Origin: CAVTWD01 sp963738325
Lineage (GTDB): Bacteria; Actinomycetota; Acidimicrobiia; Acidimicrobiales; Ilumatobacteraceae
DNA length: 64,000 bases
Reading direction: 5' to 3'
Assembly: GCA_963738325.1 (NCBI GenBank)
Contig: CAVTWD010000001.1
Location: forward strand, 1,116,001-1,180,000
In this document: positions 8,842-15,238 of the stretch, piece by piece
Position numbering within the stretch: position 1 is the stretch's first letter
How the letters are laid out: every line of letters starts with the position of its first letter
The notes under the pieces: model-generated
Told to the model about the DNA's origin: nothing
The model's database searches: none
Seen by the model: only the letters and a program-made list of their open reading frames with translations
Translations under genes and position numbers: made by a program

Positions 8842-9042
8842 GTGGAACCCTCGTCGCTGTCTCCTGCCCTGTCGGTGCCGGAGGTGTGCACCGCTCTCGG
8901 ACTGTCGCCGCTCACCGTCCGTCGGCTAATCGGCGCCGGGACGCTCCCGGCCTTCAAGCCTGGCGGCCGGCGCTGGCGAGTGCGCCAGGCCGACCTGGAG
9001 GCCTACATCGCTGAGCGCCTCGCCCGCTCGGAGGCGTCGTGA
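8842..9042 (+). CDS. excisionase-like helix-turn-helix protein
   Basis: A 66-residue MerR/excisionase-type winged-helix DNA-binding protein: LSVPEVCTALGLSPLTVRRLIGAGTLPAFKPGGRRWRVRQADLEAYI. This is the standard shape of recombination directionality factors and small helix-turn-helix regulators. Start GTG 8842 follows a good ribosome-binding site AAGGAGG at 8828-8834. A gene-free stretch of 285 bases separates it from the integrase and probably holds its promoter. The stop overlaps the next start as GTGA, so it opens a coupled operon. It is likely the excisionase or early regulator of the element. Confidence 0.85.
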   Translation: MEPSSLSPALSVPEVCTALGLSPLTVRRLIGAGTLPAFKPGGRRWRVRQADLEAYIAERLARSEAS

Positions 9043-9344
9043 AGACGCGCACGGTCACGAACGCCCTCGGGGAGACGTTCGAGCGGACCTGGACCGACGA
9101 GGACCTCGATGCCCTCATCCGTCGCTGTGGGCTCGACCACGTCGAGGTGCCGGCCGACGTCGCCGCCGAGCTGGCCCGCCTCGTGCGCCGCCCAGCTGCC
9201 GCCCCGACGGGAACGCGACGAGGCCGGGCGGTGACCAACGCGCCCGGCCCCGACAACACTGATTCCGACGACCGCCCCGAGCCAGGAACGATCAACGCCG
9301 ATCGTACTCCGAAGGTGTCGCAGGGTGGTCGCTCGGTGACGTGA
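9039..9344 (+). CDS. hypothetical protein of the element
   Basis: A 101-residue protein starting at GTG 9039, which overlaps the excisionase stop by four bases. The N-terminal half (MKTRTVTNALGETFERTWTDEDLDALIRRCGLDHVEVPADVAAELARLV) looks folded. The second half is low-complexity, rich in Pro, Asp, Asn and Thr. I recognise no family. Its position between excisionase and replication-like gene suggests an early function. The overlap pattern on both sides supports it as a real gene. Confidence 0.6.
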   Translation: MKTRTVTNALGETFERTWTDEDLDALIRRCGLDHVEVPADVAAELARLVRRPAAAPTGTRRGRAVTNAPGPDNTDSDDRPEPGTINADRTPKVSQGGRSVT

Positions 9345-9511
9345 TGGGCGGCGCCCCGGTGGCGCTGCTGGCCGAGCTGGTCCGCTTCGCCGAGGGCCTG
9401 CGCGCCCTGGGGATCGACTGCGACGACGACGTCCTGGTGGAGATCGCCGGCGACCTTCACGCCCTCGTCGCCCGCCACGCCGTCGAGGCGCTGCGAGGGA
9501 GGGCGGCATGA
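9344..9511 (+). CDS. small hypothetical protein (55 aa)
   Basis: A 55-residue frame starting at ATG 9344, one base inside the stop of the previous gene (TGATG), and ending at 9511 in an ATGA overlap with the next gene. The product begins MGGAPVALLAELVRFAEGLR and continues as one amphipathic helical block with a DCDDDVLVEIAGDL centre. No family is recognised. It is called because both ends interlock with neighbours, which is unlikely by chance. Confidence 0.6.
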   Translation: MGGAPVALLAELVRFAEGLRALGIDCDDDVLVEIAGDLHALVARHAVEALRGRAA

Positions 9512-10152
9512 GCTTCCAGGCCGTGGGCTGGGTTCTGCGTGGTGGGCCGAGGGGCAGCTCGGTGATCGCGCCGGGCTCGCCCGTGAGCGTCGAGCTCCGG
9601 CGGGCCCGCGTCGGGGAGCATGCCGCACGACTGGTGGCGCTGTGTCTGGCCGATCACGTCAGCCATCGCAGCGAGATCACGTCGCCGGGCACGGTCACGA
9701 TCGAGGCCGAGACGGGCGTGCACCCCGACGTCGTCCGCCGCACGGTGCGCATCTTCGAGCGCTTCGGCCTGCTCGTGCCCGCCCGCCTGAACGCGCCCGG
9801 TCAGGCGAGGGCGTGGCTGTGGTCGCCGGAGGGCTTCATCGAGGCCAACACCGCGATCGACACCGCGATCGACACCGCGATCGACACCGCGATCGACACC
9901 GCGACGGACAGCGCGACCCACGTCGCGCTGTCACCGCCTCTGAGCAGGGAGGGGCACGTTCCTAACCAGAACCAGAACCAGAACAGGGAACCTTCTCCTC
10001 CTTCTCCTTCTGTGGAACTACCGGCGCGCCCGAGCCGGTCGAGGAGGAGGAAGAGCAGCAACAGCAACAGCGATGGCGATGAACCGACACCGCTCAGCGT
10101 CTCCCTCGACGCGCTGGTAGCCGGCCTTCGGCCGGGCGAGGAAGGACGATGA
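9508..10152 (+). CDS. replication-initiator-like winged-helix protein with TAID repeats
   Basis: A 214-residue protein. Residues 25-105 (RVGEHAARLVALCLADHVSHRSEITSPGTVTIEAETGV, then VVRRTVRIFERFGLLVPA) look like the helix-turn-helix domain of phage replication initiators and DnaD/DnaT-like proteins. Then come four perfect TAID repeats, an NQNQNQN stretch, and a basic Arg/Ser/Asn-rich tail with a final short helix. The tandem DNA repeats inside the gene could act as origin iterons, as in the O gene of phage lambda (analogy). It is coupled to both neighbours by ATGA overlaps. The replication role is inferred from domain shape and position. Confidence 0.6.
   Translation: MSFQAVGWVLRGGPRGSSVIAPGSPVSVELRRARVGEHAARLVALCLADHVSHRSEITSPGTVTIEAETGVHPDVVRRTVRIFERFGLLVPARLNAPGQARAWLWSPEGFIEANTAIDTAIDTAIDTAIDTATDSATHVALSPPLSREGHVPNQNQNQNREPSPPSPSVELPARPSRSRRRKSSNSNSDGDEPTPLSVSLDALVAGLRPGEEGR
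9850..9909 (+). repeat. 12-bp tandem repeats inside the replication-like gene
   Basis: Four perfect copies of ACCGCGATCGAC (9850-9897) followed by a degenerate copy (9898-9909) and a weaker one after that. Each copy contains the palindrome GATC/CGATCG. The DNA encodes Thr-Ala-Ile-Asp four times. Downstream lies a lower-GC stretch (CCAGAACCAGAACCAGAAC, then pyrimidine-rich). Candidate iterons of an internal replication origin. Confidence 0.7.
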
Positions 10153-10397
10153 GCGAGCGCTCGTGGGCCTACGAGGCGTACATGGCGAGCAACGCCTGGC
10201 GCTGGCGCCGGCGAGAGGCGCTGTGGCGAGCGCGCCACCGATGCGAGCGCTGCGGTGCCTGGCGCGCCCGTCTCGAGGTCCACCACCGCACCTACCGCCG
10301 CCTCGGCGCCGAGCGCAACGAGGACCTGGAGGTGCTGTGCCCCGACTGTCACCGCCTGGCCGACGCCGAGCGACGCAACCCGAGGAGGACGCCATGA
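10149..10397 (+). CDS. HNH endonuclease
   Basis: An 82-residue HNH nuclease. The zinc-binding cysteines appear as HRCERCG and VLCPDCH, the catalytic core as LEVHHRTYRRLGAERNEDLEVLCPDCHRLAD. In phage genomes such small HNH proteins often sit beside terminase genes and take part in DNA packaging; no terminase is seen here, so a nicking or replication-associated role is also possible. It overlaps the genes on both sides by four bases (ATGA), so it is part of the coupled operon. Start ATG 10149 is fixed by that overlap. Confidence 0.88.
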   Translation: MSERSWAYEAYMASNAWRWRRREALWRARHRCERCGAWRARLEVHHRTYRRLGAERNEDLEVLCPDCHRLADAERRNPRRTP

Positions 10398-11353
10398 GCG
10401 AAGGTGCTGTGGCCCGCACCGTGTCCGTCCCCCGCTCGGCCTACACCGGTGGCCTCACCGGCACCCGCTACGCCGCCGCCAGGGCGGTGGGTCTGATCGC
10501 GGACCGGAAGCCCAACGCCAACGAACGCCTTTGGCTCGACGCGGTGCTCCGGGTCCAGGCCGACCAGGCCGACCTGCTGCCGTTGACGCCGCGCACCTAC
10601 GGCTACCTCATCGCCCCCCTTCCCGGCTTCACCAAGAAGGTCGCCCAGACCGGCATCGTGGACTTCCTCGTGCTGGCCCGCCGGTGCTGCTGGATCGGGC
10701 TCGACACGGTGGACGACTCCCGCACCCGGGAGGACTTGGAGCCCGGCTTCCTCGGCCCCGAGGAGCTCGAGAAGGAGTTGGCGGACACCATCAGCGGCTA
10801 CGAGCGGTGGCGGCGGCTGGGCCAGAAGTGGGCGCCCGAGGTGTGGGTCGAGGCGGTCGGCTCCATGAAGTCCGTCACCGAGCCCGCCCACGCCTACGGC
10901 GCCCGGGTGCTGTCATCGGGCGGCACCAACTCCTTCACCGCCCTGGTCCACCTCACCGCCAGGGCGGTGGACCGCTACAAGCGGTGGCGGATGCGCACCG
11001 TCGTGCTCCTGGTCGGTGACTTCGACGCCAAGGGCCGGGAGCGGATGGACCGGACCCAGGCCGACGCCGTGGCCCTGCTGGCCGACCTCTGGTTCAAGGG
11101 CAACCGCGACTATGCCGCCTGGCTGCTCCGGTTCAAGTGGGTGGCCGTGCAGGAGTGGCAAGTCGAGCAGTGGCAGCTGCTGCCCTCCGACGACGCCGGG
11201 CGCAACTACGAGGTCGAGGCCGTGCCCCCCACCGTGCTGCGGGACGAGCTGACCAGGTGGCTCAAGGGCTACACCAGCACGAGGTTGCTGGCCCGGGTCG
11301 TCGCCGCGTCAGAGGCCGAGCGGGAGTATCGGCTGGAGCGAAGCACGTCATGA
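10394..11353 (+). CDS. toprim-like protein (Spo11/TopoVI-A-like), hypothetical
   Basis: A 319-residue protein starting at ATG 10394 in an ATGA overlap. The N-terminal part has a helical region with TPRTYGYLIAPLPGFTKK. A central segment VVLLVGDFDAKGRERM near residue 203 resembles the acidic GDxDPSG toprim motif of Spo11/topoisomerase VI subunit A-like proteins. A following NYEVEAVPPTVLRDEL resembles the WELDALPP element of the same proteins. The preceding SSGGTNSFTALVHLTARAV fits the strand-helix before the toprim core. These matches are from memory of the fold, so the assignment is tentative. It ends the coupled operon, followed at once by a strong hairpin. Confidence 0.55.
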   Translation: MSEGAVARTVSVPRSAYTGGLTGTRYAAARAVGLIADRKPNANERLWLDAVLRVQADQADLLPLTPRTYGYLIAPLPGFTKKVAQTGIVDFLVLARRCCWIGLDTVDDSRTREDLEPGFLGPEELEKELADTISGYERWRRLGQKWAPEVWVEAVGSMKSVTEPAHAYGARVLSSGGTNSFTALVHLTARAVDRYKRWRMRTVVLLVGDFDAKGRERMDRTQADAVALLADLWFKGNRDYAAWLLRFKWVAVQEWQVEQWQLLPSDDAGRNYEVEAVPPTVLRDELTRWLKGYTSTRLLARVVAASEAEREYRLERSTS

Positions 11354-11377
11354 CGAGCACGAGCACCTCGTGCTCGT
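11353..11377 (+). terminator. strong hairpin after the early operon
   Basis: ACGAGCACGAG, a 3-base loop CAC, and CTCGTGCTCGT form a perfect 11-bp stem starting on the last base of the toprim-like gene's stop codon. There is no T-run. It is a likely terminator or mRNA 3-prime stabiliser for the operon from 8842. Confidence 0.6.
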
Positions 11378-11511
11378 TGCTTGGCGCATGACCTGCAGCT
11401 GCAGCAGCAGCCTGCGCGCCATGAGCTGCGAGGACCCAGGCGACCGGCCACCCCCCTCGCGGTCAGCCGGAGTCCCTCAAGGCCAACGGGCTCACGGCAC
11501 GTGAACGGCTC

Positions 11512-11799
11512 GTGCGAGGCCGAGCCCAGGGTCCCTGCCCCAGGTGTCGCACGAGCGCATACTCAGCCATGCGCTGCCGAGGCTGCGGAGCCTTCATCGA
11601 CTCGACCCCTCGTCCGGGCCGGCCGCGCCGGTGGTGCTCGGAGGCCTGCCGGCACCGCGCCTGGCGCGACGCCCACCCGGAGCTCAAGGTCCGCCGTCTC
11701 CGGCCGCCACCCGACCCCGAGCAGGCCGGGCGCCTCACCGAGAGCGACCTCCGGCGGGCCCGCCTGTCGGAGCGCGACCTCGCACGGTTCCGCGTCTGA
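11512..11799 (+). CDS. small zinc-finger protein of the element
   Basis: A 95-residue protein with CxxC pairs PCPRC and CRGCG followed by PGRPRRWCSEACRHRAWRDAHPEL. The latter is the FPG/MYND-like knuckle common in small actinophage proteins, and residues after it form a charged helix rich in Arg and Glu. GTG 11512 is used as start; ATG 11569 just before CRGCG is an alternative. Function is unknown; nucleic-acid binding is plausible. The 257 bases after it (11800-12056) contain an 11-base G-run at 11866 and a frame reading VLADVPALPEGNPNYPRGG that may be a further broken gene. Confidence 0.55.
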   Translation: MRGRAQGPCPRCRTSAYSAMRCRGCGAFIDSTPRPGRPRRWCSEACRHRAWRDAHPELKVRRLRPPPDPEQAGRLTESDLRRARLSERDLARFRV

Positions 11800-12056
11800 G
11801 CGCCGGCCGACGCCGTGCTGGCCGACGTGCCGGCCCTGCCCGAGGGCAACCCCAACTACCCCCGCGGGGGGGGGGGAGTTAAGTCGGTCCTCGACCGCCT
11901 GGCCGACGGGCCGGCCGCGCCGCGAAACCGCGTCCTCCAGCGCGGTTTCCCGTCGCCGAGGCCGAGGAGGACCGGGGCGTGCCTCACCCACCCCGCCGCC
12001 CGGGCTGCGTCAGACTCCGGCACACGGAGGGCCCTACTGCGTCACGAGGAGGCGCC

Positions 12057-12416
12057 ATGGGGAGGCTCAACAACGGCGGCAGCGACTGGATGACCGAGCG
12101 GGCCGAGCGGGTGCGCCGGCTGCGTGAGTGGGAGGCCGAGGACCCCGAACCCCGGCCCCGACGAAGGAGGACCACGACCATGACCGACTTCCTGAGCATC
12201 GAGGCGTTCGACAGCCAGCTCGCCGCGCTGGAGGCGCTCTACCCGCCCCGCGTCGTGCCCGACGCCAAGGTGCTCGACTTCGACGAGGGCGTCGAGACGG
12301 TGCTCGCCCTCGCCTGGCCGCCCGAGTTCGACGCCGAGAGCAAGGCGCTGAAGGAGCAGCTGCGGCTCACGAACCCCGAGGGCTACGCCGAGCGCTACCG
12401 GGCGGCCGGCTTCTGA
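12057..12416 (+). CDS. hypothetical protein upstream of the capsid gene
   Basis: A 119-residue frame with ribosome-binding site GAGGAGG just before ATG 12057. A second ATG at 12180 also has AAGGAGG a suitable distance upstream, so a 79-residue product MTDFLSIEAFDSQLAALEALYPPRV may be made instead or as well. The C-terminal part is a mixed helical domain ending NPEGYAERYRAAGF. Its size and place just before the capsid gene match small scaffold-like or head-assembly proteins of phages, but no motif proves this. The next 318 bases are gene-free apart from short direct repeats. Confidence 0.5.
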   Translation: MGRLNNGGSDWMTERAERVRRLREWEAEDPEPRPRRRRTTTMTDFLSIEAFDSQLAALEALYPPRVVPDAKVLDFDEGVETVLALAWPPEFDAESKALKEQLRLTNPEGYAERYRAAGF

Positions 12417-12564
12417 CCCTTGCGTGGAGCCCCTCAGCAGTGGCAGCACAGCTGGGGGGGGGACAAGGTGGCGAGGGAGCGGACCGGCGATGATGACGGG
12501 CGCGCCCGGCGGTCTGTCTCCGAGGGTGGGCCGCCCGGGCGTGCGATGATGACGCCGGCGCTGT

Positions 12565-12611
12565 CGGGGCGTGAGGCCGGGCGCCGCTCGATGACGGGGC
12601 GTGAGGCCGGT
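12565..12611 (+). repeat. direct repeat upstream of the capsid gene
   Basis: CGGGGCGTGAGGCCGG occurs twice, at 12565 and 12595, separated by 14 bases, within a stretch that also repeats GATGATGACG. It lies in the 318-base gap before the capsid gene; a regulatory role or a chance duplication are both possible. Confidence 0.45.
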
Positions 12612-12734
12612 CGAGGACGATGAGCACGGCTGGGTGCGATGCGCCCCGGCCGCGGTGGGCGTGACGTCGCCCGGCTCGACCACAGCCGAACCAGCTGACT
12701 GCCTCAGGCAGTCGCGCCCTTCTCGAGGAGCTCC

Positions 12735-13582
12735 ATGTCCACTGCCCTGTCCTCTGCCGGTGGCGGCTTCCCCACCGCCGGCATCACCCCGCCCTCCGTC
12801 CAGGCCGAGGTCGTCAACTGCGTCCTCGGAGGCGCACCGTTCAGCGCCAGCCTCAGCCGCCGCCTCATCGGCGCCAACTCGACCGTCTTCCCGGTGGTCG
12901 AGCCCGCCGGCACGACCTGGGTGGCCGAGGGCCAGGCCCTCCCCACCGTCACCCTCGGCGACAAGACCTACACCGTCGTCCCCGAGAAGCTGGCCGGCAT
13001 CTACTCGATGTCCTCGGAGCTCATCGACGACGCCTCCTTCCCCATCATGGCCGCCCTGGGCGACGCCGTGCGCGACTCGGCCGGCCCCGAGCTGGACGAC
13101 GGCCTCCTCAACGGCACCGCGGCCCCGTCACCCATCGGCGTGGTCGGCCTCGCCCCGGCCACCGACGGCGCCAGCCTGCGCGCCGCGGTGTTCGCCGCGG
13201 TGGCCGAGATTGGCGAGGAGGGCGGCACCGCCAACACCCTCGCCCTGTCCCCCACCGACGCCGCGGCCGAGGGCTCGAAGGAGGGTACCGACGGCCACCC
13301 CGTCTACCCCAACGGGCTCACCACCCTGGCCGGCTCGCGGTGGTCCAGGTGCCGGCGCTCAGCCAGAGCTTGGTGTACGACTCGACCCGGGTGCTGTTCA
13401 TCGTGCGCAACGACCTCTCCGTCGAGGCGTCGATGGACGCCGGCTTCGCCACCGACACGACGATGGTCCGCATCAAGGGCCGCTTCGCCGTCGCCGTGCC
13501 CTGCGTCGGCAAGTCCATCCGCAAGCTCACGGTGGGCGGGCTGCCGGCGGCGCGGGCCGCGAAGGCGACCGCCAAGAGCTGA
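12735..13582 (+). CDS. phage major capsid protein, HK97-type, with a frameshift
   Basis: A major capsid-like protein of about 282 residues. Recognisable parts are the early SASLSRRLIGANSTVFPVVEPAGTTWVAEGQALP, the VVPEKLAGIYSMSSELIDD strand-helix typical of HK97-fold capsid proteins (P-domain and long helix), and the end VLFIVRNDLSVEASMDAGFATDTTMVRIKGRFAVAVP. The frame breaks at CGCGG (13336-13340): one missing G would restore SRVVQVPALSQSLVYDS. ATG 12735 follows GAGGAG. No terminase, portal or protease accompanies it. Alternatives are an encapsulin, which is less likely given the integrase context. It may be functional if the indel is a sequencing error. Confidence 0.75.
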
Positions 13583-13589
13583 GGCCGCT

Positions 13590-13765
13590 CGACCTCCTCG
13601 GCGTGGTCGGCCAGGGCGTGGAACTGGTGGACCTCCTGCCGGGTGAAACTGTCACCCGCGGATGACGGTTTGCGCGCCTTCCCCCGCCCGCCCTTCTCCT
13701 TCGGGATGAGCTGGCCGAGGCGCAGGGCCCACGACCGCTCCCACGCACATGCCTTTCGGACACGA
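13590..13765 (-). pseudogene. possible remnant of a phage-like gene
   Basis: Read on the minus strand, one frame gives ERSWALRLGQLIPKEKGGRGK and then SFTRQEVHQFHALADHAEE, which resembles pieces of ParB-like or methyltransferase-associated phage proteins. No convincing start or stop was found, and the frame runs on into the antisense of the capsid gene. Weak evidence; it may be a decayed gene. Confidence 0.25.
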
Positions 13766-13826
13766 AGAGGCCCGGCCGGCTACCGGACAGCCGACCGGGC
13801 CCCATCGAGGCCGAAAGGACGTGGCG

Positions 13827-14170
13827 TCAGCCCTTCTTGGCGCAGCGCCGGCACCACCCGGCCCGCGCCGCCCGAGCGCCGGCGCGCTCGGCCTCGGCCT
13901 TCGTGGCGTAGGGCTTGCTCGTCGTGCCGTGGAGCCGGCACACCACCGTCCAGCCGGCCCCGGTCGGGGTGGGTCAGCAACTCGAACTCGGTGAACGACA
14001 GCCTCACGACGGAGCCGTCCTCGAGAACGAGGCCGTGACGGTCGAGGTGCTCGCTCGGGCTTCGGCGCCATCCTCGGCGGTGAAAGTTCACCAGCGGGCT
14101 TCGGCTCGGCCGCCTTGCGGCTGCGGCGCGCCGGCGCCGGCTTCGTGGTCGTGGTCTTCGTGCGGGCCAT
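13827..14170 (-). pseudogene. hypothetical gene of the element, apparently frameshifted
   Basis: Starts at ATG 14170 with the basic tail MARTKTTTTKPAPARRSRKAAEPKPAGE. Protein-like sequence then continues in a second frame (HGLVLEDGSVVRLSFTEFELL) and ends in a third (GWTVVCRLHGTTSKPYATKAE, final WCRRCAKKG). The last piece, with a C..H and CxxC pattern, looks like a small zinc-binding phage protein. Two indels would be needed to join them, so this is either decayed, or two small genes, or mis-sequenced. Function is unknown. Confidence 0.4.
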
Positions 14171-14333
14171 TGATGCTCCTCTGCTTCGGTCGCCGGCCTC
14201 GTGCCGGCGCCGACCGACTCCTATCCCGCCGGCCGCACGTCGGCTACCCCTCCGTGAAGATGCTCGGAGAGGGCCCCTCCGTTGCCAAAGAGCAACGAGC
14301 TGGGAGCCCCCTCTGTCTTCCCCGGACGCGCAG

Positions 14334-15008
14334 CTACGGGCTCGCGGGCCTGACCGGGCCCTCCCGCACCACCACGGTCCCATCGTCGGAAGTTCCCCAC
14401 ACCATCGTCCAGGGGTCGCCGCCTCGGTCGATGGCGGCGCGCAAGTTGTCCCGAAGTTCGTCTCTCTGCGCCTCCGTAATGGGCACCTGGTGCCTGGCCT
14501 CCTGCGGGAGCGTCTCCTGGGCGACCACGACCGCGGTTCCCTCGTCAGCCATCGGCAGACTGCCGATGTAGGCGGTGCCGCTTGCTCGTCCGGGCCAGTT
14601 GTGGAGGTCGGCGCCGGGGCGCTCAATGACCACGGCGAACTCGACAACTCGATCGGAGCTCGAAGGCTGATGCCACATGACGCCCAACTTGCTCGCCGCC
14701 AGCCCCCAGCCGGCCAGCCCGGCGGTCATCTGCACGACGATGGCCTTCGTTGAGCCGGGTCGGAACTCCGCGGGCCGGGCGAACCCGATGTACTCGGGCT
14801 CGGCCCCGACCCGGCGCACGAGCTTGGCGTGCCAGTAGTTCGGGTCCTGATGGAAGCTGAAGCCCAGGAAGGCGCCGACTCGCGAGTGGCGGAGGTAGAC
14901 GTCCGGTCGCGTTGCCGCACACCGCAGTGTCCAGTATCGACTGCCCGGTCGCCCCTCATCGCCCACGCCAAAGCGCAGCTCGCCCCTCGCCACCAGAGCC
15001 AGTGTCAC
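14334..15008 (-). CDS. hypothetical protein at the right end of the element
   Basis: A 224-residue protein from GTG 15008. A longer version from ATG 15098 would begin outside the right attachment core, so the inner start is preferred. It contains RYWTLRCAATRPDVYLRHSRVGAFLGFSFHQD and WHAKLV near the N terminus, a beta-rich middle with EFAVVIERPGADLHNWP, and ends in DPWTMVWGTSDDGTVVVREGPV. The pattern suggests a compact beta domain. I recognise no named family. As the terminal gene on the opposite strand it is a candidate cargo gene. Confidence 0.65.
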   Translation of the reverse strand: MTLALVARGELRFGVGDEGRPGSRYWTLRCAATRPDVYLRHSRVGAFLGFSFHQDPNYWHAKLVRRVGAEPEYIGFARPAEFRPGSTKAIVVQMTAGLAGWGLAASKLGVMWHQPSSSDRVVEFAVVIERPGADLHNWPGRASGTAYIGSLPMADEGTAVVVAQETLPQEARHQVPITEAQRDELRDNLRAAIDRGGDPWTMVWGTSDDGTVVVREGPVRPASP

Positions 15009-15087
15009 AGGTCGCCGAGGATGGCGAGACTGCGCCAGTGGTAAGGAGGGCAGTAGTTCGGCTTGCCCTATGAAATGAGTAGCGATC

Positions 15088-15092
15088 GCCGA
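15088..15092 (+). other. putative attR core (GCCGA)
   Basis: GCCGA precedes the codons for DAMRFEVQAGRAER, which continue the host protein broken at 7086. The distance between the two cores is 8006 bases. Confidence 0.5.
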
Positions 15093-15236
15093 CGCCATGC
15101 GGTTTGAGGTGCAAGCCGGCCGGGCGGAGCGCGGTCAAGCGAGCGACCTACCGCGCTCGCAACCAGGGAGGCCCTTCGGAGACCGACCCGATCCTCGCCC
15201 TCGACCCGTGGCTCTGGTACCGCCATGTCGTCGAAG
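15091..15236 (+). pseudogene. C-terminal part of the host gene split by the element
   Basis: Reads DAMRFEVQAGRAER, then, after a one-base shift at CGCGG (15130-15134), VKRATYRARNQGGPSETDPIL. Joined to the 6635-7086 part it gives a continuous domain ending KALA-DAMRFEVQAGRAERVKRATYRAR, typical of a small DNA-binding-like helical protein in actinobacteria. The true stop is not clear because the frame stays open into the antisense of the next gene. Confidence 0.55.
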
Positions 15237-15238
15237 GT

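Larger units (their letters stand above)
7082..15092. mobile_element. 8.0-kb integrated phage-satellite-like element (phiRv1-like organisation)
   Basis: Bounded by the two halves of a split host gene and by a shared GCCGA core (7082-7086 and 15088-15092). In order it holds a large serine recombinase, an excisionase-like HTH protein, small coupled genes, a replication-like protein with internal tandem repeats, an HNH protein, a toprim-like protein, a zinc-finger protein, a lone HK97-type major capsid gene and, reading inward from the right end, two minus-strand genes. No terminase, portal, protease or tail gene was found. The architecture recalls the phiRv1 prophage-like element of Mycobacterium tuberculosis, which is about the same size and pairs a serine integrase with a capsid gene. 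The satellite interpretation is inference. Confidence 0.75.

Noticed and set aside
9850..9909. Tandem repeats as a CRISPR-like array
   Set aside because: The units abut without spacers, and they lie in a coding frame.
12420..12623. Short frame of 67 codons before the capsid gene
   Set aside because: Low-complexity Arg/Gly/Asp product formed by the direct repeats, no ribosome-binding site seen.
12735..13582. Capsid-like gene as an encapsulin nanocompartment
   Set aside because: The context is integrase, excisionase and replication genes, with no encapsulin cargo enzyme nearby.
14334..15098. Longer start of the right-end element gene at ATG 15098
   Set aside because: That start lies in host DNA outside the attR core; GTG 15008 is inside the element.
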